NCBI RefSeq assembly: GCF_016907275.1 | Contig: NZ_JAFBBP010000001.1 | Location: forward strand, 5,074,001 to 5,138,000 | Length of the DNA stretch: 64,000 bases | Direction of reading: 5' to 3' | DNA from: Micromonospora luteifusca | GTDB taxonomy: Bacteria > Actinomycetota > Actinomycetes > Mycobacteriales > Micromonosporaceae | Shown here: positions 16,615 through 25,981 of the stretch, piece after piece | Numbering within the stretch: the stretch's first letter is position 1 | How the letters are laid out: each line of letters begins with the position of its first letter | Translations under genes and position numbers: made by a program | Notes under the pieces: generated by a model | The model's input: the letters and a program-made list of their open reading frames with translations, nothing else | Told to the model about the DNA's origin: nothing | The model's database searches: none

Positions 16615-19011
16615 GTGTCCGTCTCGTCCATTCCACCGCTGCGGCGAATGCTGGCCGGCGCCGCCGCGTCAGCGTTGACCGCTCTGGTCGCGGTGACCGC
16701 CTCGGCGTCCCCCGCACTCGCGGCCACCACCACCCTCTACGCGTCGCCCTCCGGCACCGGCACCAGTTGTTCCGCCAGCCAACCGTGTTCGCTGAGCGCC
16801 GCCCAGACCGCGGTGCGGGCGATCAACAGTGCGATGTCCGGTGACATCGTCGTCGAGTTGGCCAACGGTGCGTACCGGCTCTCGTCGCCGATGCGACTGA
16901 CCGCGGCCGACTCGGGCAACAACGGCTATCAGGTGATCTGGCGGGCGGCCGCCGGCGCACGTCCGACGATCACCGGCGCCCGGGCGGTCAGCGGTTGGTC
17001 GCTCGTCGACTCCGGGAAGAACATCTGGCGCGCCAACGTCGGAGCCGGGCTCGACTCCCGTCAGCTCTACGTCAACGGGGCGGTCGCCACGCGGGCGCGT
17101 ACCGCCGTGAACCGGTCCGACTTCACCTTCACCACGACCGGCATGCGGTTCAGCAACAGCGCGCTGAGCTATCTGAACAACCTCGGCAACCAGAACCGGG
17201 TCGAGGTGGAGAGCGTCGGCTCGTTCACCGACCGGTACTCGCCGGTGCAGAGCATCAGCGGCAACTTCCTGACGATGCAGCAGCCCGCCTGGAACAACAA
17301 CACCTTCGGGTTCGACACGTTGTCCCGCCCGCACCGGGCCGGCCCCTTCTACCTGGCCAACGCGTACGAGTTCCTGGACTCGGCGGGGGAGTGGTATCTC
17401 AACCCCAGCAACGGCCAGCTCAACTACATCCCGCTCGCCGGGCAGAACATGAGCACCGTCAGCGTGGAGCTGCCGCAGTTGCAGTCCCTGGTGAACGTCG
17501 GCGGCACCCTCGACGCGCCCGCACACCACATCTCGTTCAGCGGGGTCACCTTCACCGGCACCAGCTGGCTCGGCCCGAGCAGCAGCAACGGCTTCGCCGA
17601 CCAGCAGACCGGCGCGCACATCGTCGGCTCCTGGGCCCGCCCGTCCGACGCGCTGACCTCCTGCCAGGAGGGCTGCCCGCTGTTCGAGGCCACCCGCCCG
17701 AGCTGGGCCCAGATGCCGGCGGCCGTGCAGGTCTCCGCCGCCAACACCATCACCTTCAGCGACTCGCAGTTCGTCAACCTCGGGCAGACGGCCATCGGCA
17801 TCGGCAACGACGCCAACGCCCACGCCAGCGGCGTCGGTCTGGGCGCCAGCAACATCACCGTCACCCGCTCCGAGATCGCCCGCAACTCCGCCGGTGGCAT
17901 CGTGGTGGGCGGCGTGCGCGCGGACGCCCACCACCCGAGCGACCAGCGGATGGTCAACCGCAACATCACCATCAGCAACAACCGGGTGCACGATCTCGGC
18001 CTGGAGTACCGCGGCGTCGTCTCGATCCTGACGACCTACGTGAACACGGCGCTGGTCTCGCACAACGAGGTCTACAACATGCCGTACACCGGCCTGTCGG
18101 TCGGTTACGGCTGGGGCGCCAACGACGCCGGCGGCAGCCAGCACTACGCCAACCGTGGCCTGTACAACTACCAGCCGCGGTACACCACGGCGACCACCGC
18201 GGCCAACAACCAGGTGATCGGCAACTACGTGCACGACGTGATGCAGCAGATGACCGACGGCGGGTGTATCTACACGCTCTCGGCGAACCCGGGCGGCACC
18301 ATCAACGAGAACTACTGCCTGCGGACCAACGGCTGGTTCGGGCTCTACTTCGACGAGGGCTCCCGCTACTACACCGCCCGCAACAACGTGTTCTCCTCCA
18401 CCGGCACCTGGGCAACCGCCAACTACTACTACGCGGAGAACATGGGCAACTTCACCGTCACCAACAACTGGTCGACCAACAACAGCACGAACGTGACCAA
18501 CGGTGACCGCGGCAACGTCGTCAACGGCAACGTCACGGTCGCAGGCGGCAGTTGGCCGTCCGGCGCGCAGACGGTGATCAACGCGGCCGGCGTGCAGAGC
18601 GGCGGCAGCACCAACCCGCAGAACGTGCAGATCGTGGGCGCCCAGTCGGGCCGCTGTGCCGAGATCGGCAACTCCAGCACGACCAACGGCACGCAGGCCC
18701 AGATCTGGGACTGCATCAGTGGTGCCGTCAACCAGCGGTGGACCCACACCGCGAGCCGGCAGCTCATGGTCTACGGCACCAAGTGCCTGGACGCCTCCGG
18801 GCAGGGCACCAGCAACGGCACCCAGGTGGTGATCTGGGACTGCAACGGCCAGGCCAACCAGCAGTGGAACGTCAACGCCAACGGCACGATCACGGGCGCG
18901 CAGTCGGGTCTCTGCCTCGACGCGAACGGCGCCGCGACGGCGAACGGCACGAAGTTGATCCTCTGGGCCTGCAGCGGCGGCGCGAACCAGCGGTGGCAGC
19001 TGCGGAGCTGA
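16615..19011 (+). CDS. Secreted right-handed beta-helix protein with ricin-B lectin domain
   Basis: Exported protein of 798 residues; GTG 16615 follows GTGAGGAGC. The signal peptide is about 1-38 (SPALAA). A right-handed parallel beta-helix covers about 40-650, shown by recurring short strands with N ladders such as NITVTRSEIARNSAGGIVVG and NVFSSTGTWATANYYY. A ricin-type trefoil with three QxW-like repeats (VNQRW, ANQQW, ANQRW) occupies 670-798. Such proteins are usually polysaccharide lyases, galactosidases or xylosidases. It follows the epimerase by 75 bases, possibly in the same transcript. The catalytic class is not identified. Confidence 0.85.
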   Translation: MSVSSIPPLRRMLAGAAASALTALVAVTASASPALAATTTLYASPSGTGTSCSASQPCSLSAAQTAVRAINSAMSGDIVVELANGAYRLSSPMRLTAADSGNNGYQVIWRAAAGARPTITGARAVSGWSLVDSGKNIWRANVGAGLDSRQLYVNGAVATRARTAVNRSDFTFTTTGMRFSNSALSYLNNLGNQNRVEVESVGSFTDRYSPVQSISGNFLTMQQPAWNNNTFGFDTLSRPHRAGPFYLANAYEFLDSAGEWYLNPSNGQLNYIPLAGQNMSTVSVELPQLQSLVNVGGTLDAPAHHISFSGVTFTGTSWLGPSSSNGFADQQTGAHIVGSWARPSDALTSCQEGCPLFEATRPSWAQMPAAVQVSAANTITFSDSQFVNLGQTAIGIGNDANAHASGVGLGASNITVTRSEIARNSAGGIVVGGVRADAHHPSDQRMVNRNITISNNRVHDLGLEYRGVVSILTTYVNTALVSHNEVYNMPYTGLSVGYGWGANDAGGSQHYANRGLYNYQPRYTTATTAANNQVIGNYVHDVMQQMTDGGCIYTLSANPGGTINENYCLRTNGWFGLYFDEGSRYYTARNNVFSSTGTWATANYYYAENMGNFTVTNNWSTNNSTNVTNGDRGNVVNGNVTVAGGSWPSGAQTVINAAGVQSGGSTNPQNVQIVGAQSGRCAEIGNSSTTNGTQAQIWDCISGAVNQRWTHTASRQLMVYGTKCLDASGQGTSNGTQVVIWDCNGQANQQWNVNANGTITGAQSGLCLDANGAATANGTKLILWACSGGANQRWQLRS

Positions 19012-19029
19012 TCTGAGAGCAGGGCACCG

Positions 19030-19070
19030 ACAGGTCCGGGCTGGGGCGACACGCCTCAGCCCGGACCTGT
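19030..19070. terminator. Bidirectional hairpin terminator
   Basis: Arms ACAGGTCCGGGCTG (19030-19043) and CAGCCCGGACCTGT (19057-19070) are perfect, and the loop continues pairing through GGCG/CGCC to leave a 3-base tip. It lies between the convergent beta-helix and GH-J-like genes. Confidence 0.85.
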
Positions 19071-19074
19071 GCCG

Positions 19075-20028
19075 TCACGTCGCGGCGAGCGTCCCCGCCG
19101 TATCCACGATCAGCCCGCCCGAGGCCCGGTAGCGCACGGGAATGGGGTCGGTGAGCTCCCCGACGAACGTCTCGTCGACGTGGTCGAGGAAACCGATGAG
19201 TGACCAGCCGTCAGCGGGACCGGGGACCAGCCGGGGCGCGTACAGGTGTGGGTGCGGGAACGGCTGGGCGGACGCGATGTCCCACGGGCCGAGGAGGGTC
19301 TCGCCGGTCGCCACCCAGATCCGGTGGTCGTCGCGCCGCGCGCTGCCGGTGGCATCGGTGGAGAACAGCAGCAGGGGCTGCCCGTCGACGACGGCGACCT
19401 GGGGCACCTCGAGGTGGCCGAACCCGGCCGGTGTCGACAGCGGTGGCGCAACGGTCCAGGTGACGAGGTCGTTGGAGGTGGCGTGGCCGACCACGCCGCG
19501 GGTGTTCGCCGGCCCCGTGTTGGCCCGCGCGGTGATGAGCATGTGCCAGCCCTCGCCGCCCGGATCGGGAAACACCCACGGATCACGCCAGGCCTGCTCG
19601 TACCACAGGTCCTTGTCGAGCAGTTCGTACCAGGTCGGGTCGGCCTGGACGATCGGCTCGGTGCCGTGCCGACGCCAGGTGGTCAGGTCGTCGGAGACGG
19701 CCAGTCCGATGCGTTGGACGAGCCCATCCTCAGCGCGACCGACCCCCGTGTAGAACAGGTACCACCGTCCGTCCGGCCCTCGGACCGTGCAGCCTGTCCA
19801 GGTCGCCAGGTCGTCCCAGCCGGGAGCGTCGGCGGGAACGAGGGCGTCGGCGACCAGGCGCCACGAGTGCAGGTCAGCCGAGACGGCGTGGCCGATCGTG
19901 GCGCGGCGGTGGCGGCGGTGCGGGTCGTGCAGGGCGCGGGACGCGCGCAGGAAGAACACGTGCCAGAGGCCGTTGTCGTCTCGCGCGTACCAGCTGTCCC
20001 ACACCCAGTGGTCGGGTAGGTGAAGCAT
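19075..20028 (-). CDS. Glycoside hydrolase, five-bladed propeller (GH32/GH43/GH68-like)
   Basis: A 317-residue protein without signal peptide, hence cytoplasmic. It reads as a five-bladed beta-propeller: the nucleophile-like Asp in HWVWDSWYARD at the start, WTGCTV in the second blade, the RDP triad WRDPWVFPD near 170, and an acid/base candidate Glu in GHLEVPQ near 225. These positions match clan GH-J and clan GH-F enzymes; the short length means no C-terminal beta-sandwich. It probably cleaves imported oligosaccharides. The gene lies next to a LacI gene and has a CTAAA-N4-TTTAG operator 15 bases before its ATG. Confidence 0.75.
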   Translation of the reverse strand: MLHLPDHWVWDSWYARDDNGLWHVFFLRASRALHDPHRRHRRATIGHAVSADLHSWRLVADALVPADAPGWDDLATWTGCTVRGPDGRWYLFYTGVGRAEDGLVQRIGLAVSDDLTTWRRHGTEPIVQADPTWYELLDKDLWYEQAWRDPWVFPDPGGEGWHMLITARANTGPANTRGVVGHATSNDLVTWTVAPPLSTPAGFGHLEVPQVAVVDGQPLLLFSTDATGSARRDDHRIWVATGETLLGPWDIASAQPFPHPHLYAPRLVPGPADGWSLIGFLDHVDETFVGELTDPIPVRYRASGGLIVDTAGTLAAT

Positions 20029-20043
20029 GGCCGAAACCTAGCA

Positions 20044-20057
20044 CTAAACCGTTTTAG
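20044..20057. promoter_or_regulatory. LacI-type operator (CTAAACCGTTTTAG)
   Basis: Near-palindrome CTAAA-CCGT-TTTAG placed 15 bases before the ATG of the leftward GH-J-like gene and downstream of nothing else. It shares its half-sites with the operators at 21291 and 34442. The neighbouring LacI regulator is the obvious candidate to bind it. Confidence 0.75.
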
Positions 20058-20100
20058 CGGCGGGCAAGGTTGGGCCGCGATGCCGGCCCTGCACCTGCGG

Positions 20101-21126
20101 TCACCCGGCCGGTGGCGCCAGGGACCTGCGTCGGCGCAGGGGCATCGGGACGAGCGGCGACTCGGTGGCGCCGCCGTCCAGGAGCAACTCGACCGCACGC
20201 CGTCCCATCTGTTCGTGTGGCAGCGCCGTCGTGGCCAGGCTGGGACGGAGCCAGGCGGCGATCGGGTCGTCGTCGAACGAGATCACCGAGATGTCCTCCG
20301 GGACGCTCAGCCCCGCCTCGCCGAGCGCCTGGTACGCGCCGAACGCCAGCCGGTCGTTCATGCAGATGATCGCGCTGGGTCGCTGCGGCCGGTTCAGGAG
20401 AGTGCGCATGGCGGCGTAGCCGTGCTCGGGCAGCCACTCGGTGCAGAAACACTCGGCCAGCAGGGTGACGTCGGCCTCGTCCAGCGCCTGCTGGATGCCG
20501 CGCAGTCGTGCCCGGGCTGCCAGCGACACCTCCGGGTCGTCTTCCTTGAGCCGGTTACGTCCGATGAGCGCGATCGCGTCGCGGTGCCCGAGTTCGAGGA
20601 GAGCGCTGGCGACGGAGCGGCCGGCCCGTTCGTCGTCGGGCAGCACGCTGGGCAGGCCGTCGGGACTCGTGGCGTTGAGCAGCACCACCGGGCCGCCGAG
20701 GATGGCCGGGGGCACCGTCAGTCGTCGGGTGGCCATCGCCGCGTAGATCACCCCGTCGACCTGCCGGTCGAGGACCGCCTCGATGGCGTACTGCTCGAAG
20801 GTGGCGTCGCCCTGCGTCTCGGTGATGAGTAGTACGTGGTCCCGTTCGCGGGCCGCGTCGAGGGCGCCGCGGATGAGGTCACCGGCGAACCGGGTGGTGG
20901 CGACGATGTCGGAGACGAAGGCGATGGTGGCCGTCTTGCGGGTGCGTAGGCTGCGCGCGGCGAGGTTGGGCCGGTAGCCCAGCTCCTCGGCGGCGGCGAA
21001 CACGCGCTGGTGCGCCTCGGCCGAGAGTCGGGTGCCCTCTCTGCCGTTGAGCACCATCGACGCGGCGGTCTTGGACAGCCCGGCTCTGCGCGCGACATCG
21101 GCCAGGGTTGCTCTGTTGCGGCCCAT
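20101..21126 (-). CDS. LacI family transcriptional regulator
   Basis: Repressor of 341 residues. The DNA-binding helix-turn-helix is at 7-28 (TLADVARRAGLSKTAASMVL) with the hinge helix near 50-60 (LGYRPNLAARSL). The periplasmic-binding-like effector domain follows from about 65 to 335. GGAGGA lies just before the ATG. It sits between the GH-J-like gene and the CUT1 operon, and both carry CTAAA-N4-TTTAG sites. It is therefore the likely local repressor, released by an imported sugar. A third identical site lies 13 kb away before a secreted esterase. The binding is inferred, not shown. Confidence 0.92.
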   Translation of the reverse strand: MGRNRATLADVARRAGLSKTAASMVLNGREGTRLSAEAHQRVFAAAEELGYRPNLAARSLRTRKTATIAFVSDIVATTRFAGDLIRGALDAARERDHVLLITETQGDATFEQYAIEAVLDRQVDGVIYAAMATRRLTVPPAILGGPVVLLNATSPDGLPSVLPDDERAGRSVASALLELGHRDAIALIGRNRLKEDDPEVSLAARARLRGIQQALDEADVTLLAECFCTEWLPEHGYAAMRTLLNRPQRPSAIICMNDRLAFGAYQALGEAGLSVPEDISVISFDDDPIAAWLRPSLATTALPHEQMGRRAVELLLDGGATESPLVPMPLRRRRSLAPPAG

Positions 21127-21498
21127 CAGTCCTCCGAATCAGGCGCGGTGCCACAGGCGCCGCTCCTGCCCATCATGATGCGTCGCCGCCGGAGGGCCAG
21201 CGCCGGTCATGCCGGGCGTGGTGTGAACGCGTCGTTTCCGCACCGTTGCCAAGTTGTCCTTGACAGCTTCCCGTGCCACGCGCATGCTCTGCTAAATCAG
21301 TTTAGCGACCACTTCTGGCGCATCCAGAGGCGCCTTCGGTGGCCGTGCCGGGTTCGTTGTGATGACGGTACGGGTGCTGCGCTGGGGCGACTGGTCACGA
21401 CGTGTGCGGCGTGGCCGTCACCCGGTCGCGGTGGTCCCGGTGGAGCCGTCGCGCAGCCATGGGCTGCGGGACGCGCGGAGATGTCAAGGAGTCATGAA
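21127..21498. other. Divergent intergenic region and long leader
   Basis: This 372-base gap separates the leftward lacI gene from the rightward transport operon. The promoter and operator are at 21260-21306. From the predicted start near 21295 a leader of about 200 bases runs to ATG 21499. The leader contains GC-rich inverted segments but no riboswitch that I recognise, and no coding frame in it is convincing. Confidence 0.5.
21260..21306 (+). promoter_or_regulatory. Promoter with LacI-type operator over the start site
   Basis: A -35 box TTGACA (21260-21265), a 17-base spacer and a -10 box CATGCT (21283-21288) are followed at once by the palindrome GCTAAATCAGTTTAGC (21291-21306). The operator would cover the transcription start, a classic repression layout. 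A 25-base stretch (21284-21308) is identical to the reverse strand at 34440-34464. Confidence 0.82.
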
Positions 21499-22854
21499 AT
21501 GGCAGAATTGCTGACAAGTTTCCCGCGACGGAGAACTGTGCTCCTCGCGTCGCTGCTGGCGATCGGATTGACCGCGACGGCCTGCAGCGCGCCCGGCGAG
21601 GACCGGTCGTCCGCGCCGAAGTCCGACGCCGCCGTCAAGACCGAGCTCGGGACCGCTCCGGTCACCCTGGAGATGTACGCGGAGACCGGCTTCCCCTTGG
21701 CGAAGGCGCTGGCGGACGAGTTCTCCAAGCAGCACTCGAACGTCAGCTTCAACATCCGTGAGGACCAGTTCACGGTGATCGTGGAGAACGCTCCGCGGGT
21801 GATGGCGTCGGACAACTCGCCCGACATCATCCGGCTCCCCACCATGGTCGACCTGGTCAAGGACGACCTGCTCAAGAACCTCGACCCGTACTTCACCGCG
21901 TACGGCTGGGACAAGTTCCCCGCCTCGCAGTTGATGCAGTTGCGCGTCGGTGCCAACACCCGGGGCACCGGCTCGCTGTACGGGATGGGGCTCGGTTACA
22001 GCGTCACCGGTGTCTTCTACAACAAGAAGCTGGCCAGTCAGATCGGCATGACGCAGCCGCCGGCCACCGTCGCCGAGTTCGAGCAGTTGCTGGCAAAGGC
22101 GAAGACCGCCGGCGTCCAGCCGATCATGCAGTTCAACAAGAACACCGCGGGGATCAACTTCCCGCACCAGGCCCTGCAGAACCAGTTCGGGGATCCGACC
22201 CAGGTCGCCGACTGGATCTTCCAGAAGCCGGGGGCCACGTTCGACACACCGGCCGCCCTCAAGGCCACCCAGGCCATCCAGAAGTGGGCACAGGCCGGCT
22301 ACTTCCCGAAGGACGCCAACGCGCTGGACTACGCGGGCATGGTGGGGGAGTTCCAGAAGGGCAACGGCCTGTTCATGTTCAACGGCGACTGGGAGTCGGC
22401 CAACCTCGACAAGGCGATGCCCGGCAACGTGGGCTTCTTCCTCTTCCCCGCCGAGACCGCCGGTGGCAAGCACGTGGCGATGTCCGCCCCCAACACCTTC
22501 GGCGTCTCCGCCAAGGCCAAGAACCCGGACGCCGCCGCCTACTTCCTGAACTGGGTCCACACCAACGCCACGGCGCGCGAGATCGCGGTCAAGGTCGGGG
22601 GCTCCAGCCCGGGCGGCCCGAGTGACCTGCCGGTGCCCGCCGCAGCCGCCAACACGGTCCTGGCGGAGACCCTGAAGGCGTCCCAGCAACTCGGGGCCGA
22701 GAACGGCGCGGTGGACTTCACCGCGAACGCGACAGGTGGCATCTTCGCCGCCGCGATCACACCGGAGCTGCAGAAGCTGGTCGCCGGCCAGCAGACACCC
22801 GAGGGGTACGTGAAGGCGGTCCAGGCCGAGTACGCGAAGGAACTGTCCCGATGA
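21499..22854 (+). CDS. Sugar ABC transporter substrate-binding lipoprotein (CUT1)
   Basis: Lipoprotein of 451 residues. ATG 21499 is in frame and AAGGA lies nine bases before it; the ATG at 21494 is out of frame. The signal peptide with RRR n-region ends in the lipobox TATAC near residue 29. The rest is a family 1 solute-binding protein (GLFMFNGDWES, typical of oligosaccharide binders). It is the first gene of an operon with two permeases and a beta-lactamase-fold hydrolase and is under the LacI-type operator at 21291. Confidence 0.93.
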   Translation: MAELLTSFPRRRTVLLASLLAIGLTATACSAPGEDRSSAPKSDAAVKTELGTAPVTLEMYAETGFPLAKALADEFSKQHSNVSFNIREDQFTVIVENAPRVMASDNSPDIIRLPTMVDLVKDDLLKNLDPYFTAYGWDKFPASQLMQLRVGANTRGTGSLYGMGLGYSVTGVFYNKKLASQIGMTQPPATVAEFEQLLAKAKTAGVQPIMQFNKNTAGINFPHQALQNQFGDPTQVADWIFQKPGATFDTPAALKATQAIQKWAQAGYFPKDANALDYAGMVGEFQKGNGLFMFNGDWESANLDKAMPGNVGFFLFPAETAGGKHVAMSAPNTFGVSAKAKNPDAAAYFLNWVHTNATAREIAVKVGGSSPGGPSDLPVPAAAANTVLAETLKASQQLGAENGAVDFTANATGGIFAAAITPELQKLVAGQQTPEGYVKAVQAEYAKELSR

Positions 22855-23804
22855 CGTCTGCCCTCGGCAGCGCACCAACAGGGCGCGACGAACGTCCCGC
22901 CCGTCCCACCCCCACGCGGGCTCACCGGTTTCGGTGGGCCCGCGCGGCCGGGACGGGCTGGTTGTACGTCCTGCCCGCCCTGGTGATGTACGCCGTGTTC
23001 GTCCTACGCCCGCTCGCCCTGACCATCCAGTACTCGCTCTACGACTGGAACGGGATCGGGGTGGCCCGCTGGGCGGGCCTGGACAACTACCTCACCGTGT
23101 TCACCGACAGCGACCTGCTGAAGATCATCGGTAACGCGGTCATCCTGATCGTCTTCTTCAGCTTCATTCCCGTCGCGCTCGGTCTGTTGGTGGCGAGCCT
23201 GGTCCGCCGGATCACCACCGGCGCGTTCGGGACCGTCGTCCGGACCATCCTGTTCCTGCCGCAGGTCATCCCTCTGGTGGCGGCCGGTATCGCGTGGAGC
23301 TGGCTGCTCTCGTCGAATGGCCTGATCAACCAGGTGCTTCGCGCGGTCGGCCTGGGCGGCGTGGCCCGCGCGTGGCTCGGCGACTTCGACACGGCGCTGC
23401 CGGCCGTGGGTGTGATCGGCGCCTGGGTCCTGCTCGGCCTCTGCACGATCCTGCTGGTCACCGGCATGAGCAAGATCGATCCCGCGCTCTACGAGGCCGC
23501 CCGCCTGGACGGTGCCGGACCGGTGCGCGAGTTCCTTGCGGTGACGCTGCCCAGCCTGCGTCAGGAGATCGGCGTCTGCCTCACCGTGACGATCATCGCC
23601 GCCCTGGCCAGCTTCGACATCGTCTACATCTCCACCAGCGGCGGCCCGGGTCTGCAGACCACCGTGCCCGGCCTGGAGATCTATCGGCTGGCCTTCTCAC
23701 AGCGTCAGGTCGGGCTCGCCTCGGCGCTCGCAGTGGTGCTCATGCTGCTGGTGCTGGCCTGCGTGCTGCCGATCCAGCGGCTGACCCGAGGGGAGAAGCC
23801 GTGA
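22851..23804 (+). CDS. Sugar ABC transporter permease (CUT1, first subunit)
   Basis: Permease of 317 residues; its ATG overlaps the binding-protein stop as ATGA. The N-terminal 40 residues are hydrophilic and arginine-rich, then six membrane segments follow. The EAA loop YEAARLDGAGPVREF with TLPSL is in the expected C-terminal third. Its stop overlaps the GTG of the second permease by 4 bases, so the three transporter genes are fully coupled. Confidence 0.93.
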   Translation: MTSALGSAPTGRDERPARPTPTRAHRFRWARAAGTGWLYVLPALVMYAVFVLRPLALTIQYSLYDWNGIGVARWAGLDNYLTVFTDSDLLKIIGNAVILIVFFSFIPVALGLLVASLVRRITTGAFGTVVRTILFLPQVIPLVAAGIAWSWLLSSNGLINQVLRAVGLGGVARAWLGDFDTALPAVGVIGAWVLLGLCTILLVTGMSKIDPALYEAARLDGAGPVREFLAVTLPSLRQEIGVCLTVTIIAALASFDIVYISTSGGPGLQTTVPGLEIYRLAFSQRQVGLASALAVVLMLLVLACVLPIQRLTRGEKP

Positions 23805-24625
23805 ACCTCAGCCGACGTGAGCAGGTGACCGGCCGGGTCTTCCTGATCGTCCTGATCCTCGTCACCCTGCTGCCGTTCGTGAGCATGCTCTCGGCTGCGT
23901 TGCAGCCCCGCGGCACGGTGCCCACCGGTCTGTCCTGGCCGTCCGACCCGCAGTGGGGAAACTTCGCCGACGCCTTCACCGCCGCCAACATGGGCGCTCT
24001 GCTGCGCTCCAGCCTGCTCATCGTGCTCGGGGTCGTCCCGGTGTCCGTGCTCATCGCCACCATGGCCGGGTTCGGGCTCGGTCAGCTGCGGGTGCCCGGT
24101 GCCCGACTCGTCTTCGGTCTCTTCCTGCTCGGGCTGACCCTGCCGTTCGAGGCCGTGGTCACCCCGCTCTACTACCAGATGCAGGATCTCGGCCTGCTCA
24201 ACACCCGCTGGGCGATCATCCTGCCGCTGATCGGCCTGTACATGCCGTTCGCGGTGTTCTGGATGCGGGCGCACTTCACCAACGTGCCGGTCGAGCTGTC
24301 CGAGGCGGCCCGGGTGGACGGCAGCAGCACGTGGCAGCTGTTCTGGCGGGTCCAGGTGCCGCTGGCCCGACCGGCCATCGCCTCGCTGACGATCCTGATG
24401 TTCCTCTGGACGTGGAACCAGTTCCTGCTCGCCATCGTCCTCGTCGATGACGCCACCAAACGCACCATGGCCGGGGCGCTCGGCGCGTTCCAGGGCCAGT
24501 GGGGCACCGATCTGGTGCTGCTGTGCGCCGGGTCGCTGCTGATCCTCACCCCCACCCTCATCGTGTTCCTGATCTTCCAGCGACAGTTCATCAAGGCCCT
24601 GATCCAGGGATCAGTGAAGGGGTAG
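23801..24625 (+). CDS. Sugar ABC transporter permease (CUT1, second subunit)
   Basis: Permease of 274 residues from GTG 23801, chosen because it overlaps the upstream TGA and gives the normal short N-terminus before the first membrane segment. The EAA loop reads LSEAARVDGSSTWQLF followed by VPLARPA. The C-terminus KALIQGSVKG is the usual positively charged tail of this family. As in the first CUT1 operon, no ATPase is encoded nearby. Confidence 0.93.
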   Translation: MNLSRREQVTGRVFLIVLILVTLLPFVSMLSAALQPRGTVPTGLSWPSDPQWGNFADAFTAANMGALLRSSLLIVLGVVPVSVLIATMAGFGLGQLRVPGARLVFGLFLLGLTLPFEAVVTPLYYQMQDLGLLNTRWAIILPLIGLYMPFAVFWMRAHFTNVPVELSEAARVDGSSTWQLFWRVQVPLARPAIASLTILMFLWTWNQFLLAIVLVDDATKRTMAGALGAFQGQWGTDLVLLCAGSLLILTPTLIVFLIFQRQFIKALIQGSVKG

Positions 24626-24628
24626 GCA

Positions 24629-25783
24629 GTGGTCACACAGCCGCAGATCCACGGCGACGTCGACGAACGCTACGGGCGCGTGGCCGACGTCTTCCGCGAC
24701 AACTTCGCCTCCCGCGGTGAGGTCGGCGCCGCGGTCACCGTCTACGCAAGGGGTCGCAAGGTCGTCGACCTGTACGGCGGGGTGGCCGACTCCCGCACCG
24801 GGCGGCCCTGGGACGCGCACACTCCGGTCGTCGTCTTCTCCTGCACCAAGGGAATCCTGGCGATCTGCGCCTACCTGCTGGTCCAGCAGGGCCGGCTCGA
24901 CCTCGACGCCCCGGTGACGCGCTACTGGCCGGAGTTCGGACAGCACGGTAAGGCCGACATCCCCGTGCGCTGGCTGCTCACCCACCAGGCCGGCCTGCCC
25001 GCGCTGGACCGACCGCTGACCCTCGACGAGGTCCTGGCCTGGGACCCGGTCATCAAGGCGATCGAGGCGCAGGCCCCGTTGTGGCGGCCGGGCACGGCGC
25101 ACGGCTACCACTCGATGACCTACGGCTGGCTGGTCGGAGAGGTGATTCGCCGCATCACCGGTCAGCTTCCCGGCGCGTTCTTCGCCGAGACCGTCGCGGA
25201 GCCGCTCGGCCTGCACACCTGGCTCGGGCTTCCCGCCGGCGAGAGCGACACCGTCGCCTGGGGGCTGGCGCCACCTCCGGACGCGGACCCATTCGTGGAC
25301 CCGGTGGCCGAACGAGGAATCACCATGGGCGGCGCCTTCGCCTTTCCCTCCGACGCCGGCGGCCTGGTCAGCTTCAACGACCCCGCCATCCGGGCCGCCG
25401 GCATCCCCGGTGCGGGCGCGGTGAGCACCGCGGAGGGCCTGGCGCGTCTCTACGCGGCCTGTGTGTCCGACGTCCAGAGTGGACCGCTGCTCGCGGCCGC
25501 GTCGGTGGACGACGCGGTCGTCGTCCGTGCGCGGGGCCAGCAGCGACACGGCCCGCCGGACACCGGGCAGCGCTGGGGCACCGGCTTTCTGCTGCACTCG
25601 CCGCCGGCCCGGCCCCTGCTGGGCCACCGCAGCTTCGGCCACGATGGCGCCGGCGGGAACCTGGCCTTCGCCGACGCTCAGCATCAGGTGGGATTCGGCT
25701 ACGTGGTCAACCAGATGCGCGGGATGGGCGACGAGCGGGCCAACCGCCTCACCGCCGCGGTGCGCTCCTGCCTCGACATCTGA
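24629..25783 (+). CDS. Serine hydrolase, beta-lactamase/esterase EstB-like
   Basis: Penicillin-recognising-fold hydrolase of 384 residues without signal peptide, from GTG 24629 with AAGGGG upstream. The nucleophile motif is S71-C-T-K74, the second motif is the Tyr of HSMTYGW near residue 175, and a late GHDGAGG stands where the KTG-like motif lies. Cytoplasmic members of this group (EstB, LovD-like) are usually esterases or acyltransferases, not antibiotic-resistance enzymes. As last gene of a sugar import operon it probably removes acyl groups from imported oligosaccharides. That role is inferred. Confidence 0.87.
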   Translation: MVTQPQIHGDVDERYGRVADVFRDNFASRGEVGAAVTVYARGRKVVDLYGGVADSRTGRPWDAHTPVVVFSCTKGILAICAYLLVQQGRLDLDAPVTRYWPEFGQHGKADIPVRWLLTHQAGLPALDRPLTLDEVLAWDPVIKAIEAQAPLWRPGTAHGYHSMTYGWLVGEVIRRITGQLPGAFFAETVAEPLGLHTWLGLPAGESDTVAWGLAPPPDADPFVDPVAERGITMGGAFAFPSDAGGLVSFNDPAIRAAGIPGAGAVSTAEGLARLYAACVSDVQSGPLLAAASVDDAVVVRARGQQRHGPPDTGQRWGTGFLLHSPPARPLLGHRSFGHDGAGGNLAFADAQHQVGFGYVVNQMRGMGDERANRLTAAVRSCLDI

Positions 25784-25802
25784 GGTGGCCGGATCGCGTG
25801 TG

Positions 25803-25838
25803 GGCTTCCCGGTGTCGTCATGACGGCACCGGGAAGCC
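25803..25838 (+). terminator. Hairpin terminator after the CUT1 operon
   Basis: Arms GGCTTCCCGGTG (25803-25814) and CACCGGGAAGCC (25827-25838) are perfect, and the loop itself contains CGTCATGACG, which can extend the stem. It lies 20 bases after the esterase stop and closes the operon. Confidence 0.82.
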
Positions 25839-25981
25839 TGCCGAGGCCGAGACGGAGCTGCCGCCGAGCCGGTGTCGTCTGCCTGCTGATCCATGGCCGC
25901 GCTCCCACGGGTAGCACCTCGGTCCATACTGGTGAGTCCACGGTGTTACGGGGACACTTCGGGCGCGTTTCATCGAAGGTC

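Noticed and set aside
24629..25783. Antibiotic-resistance beta-lactamase
   Set aside because: No signal peptide, EstB-like motifs and location in a sugar import operon argue for a cytosolic esterase.
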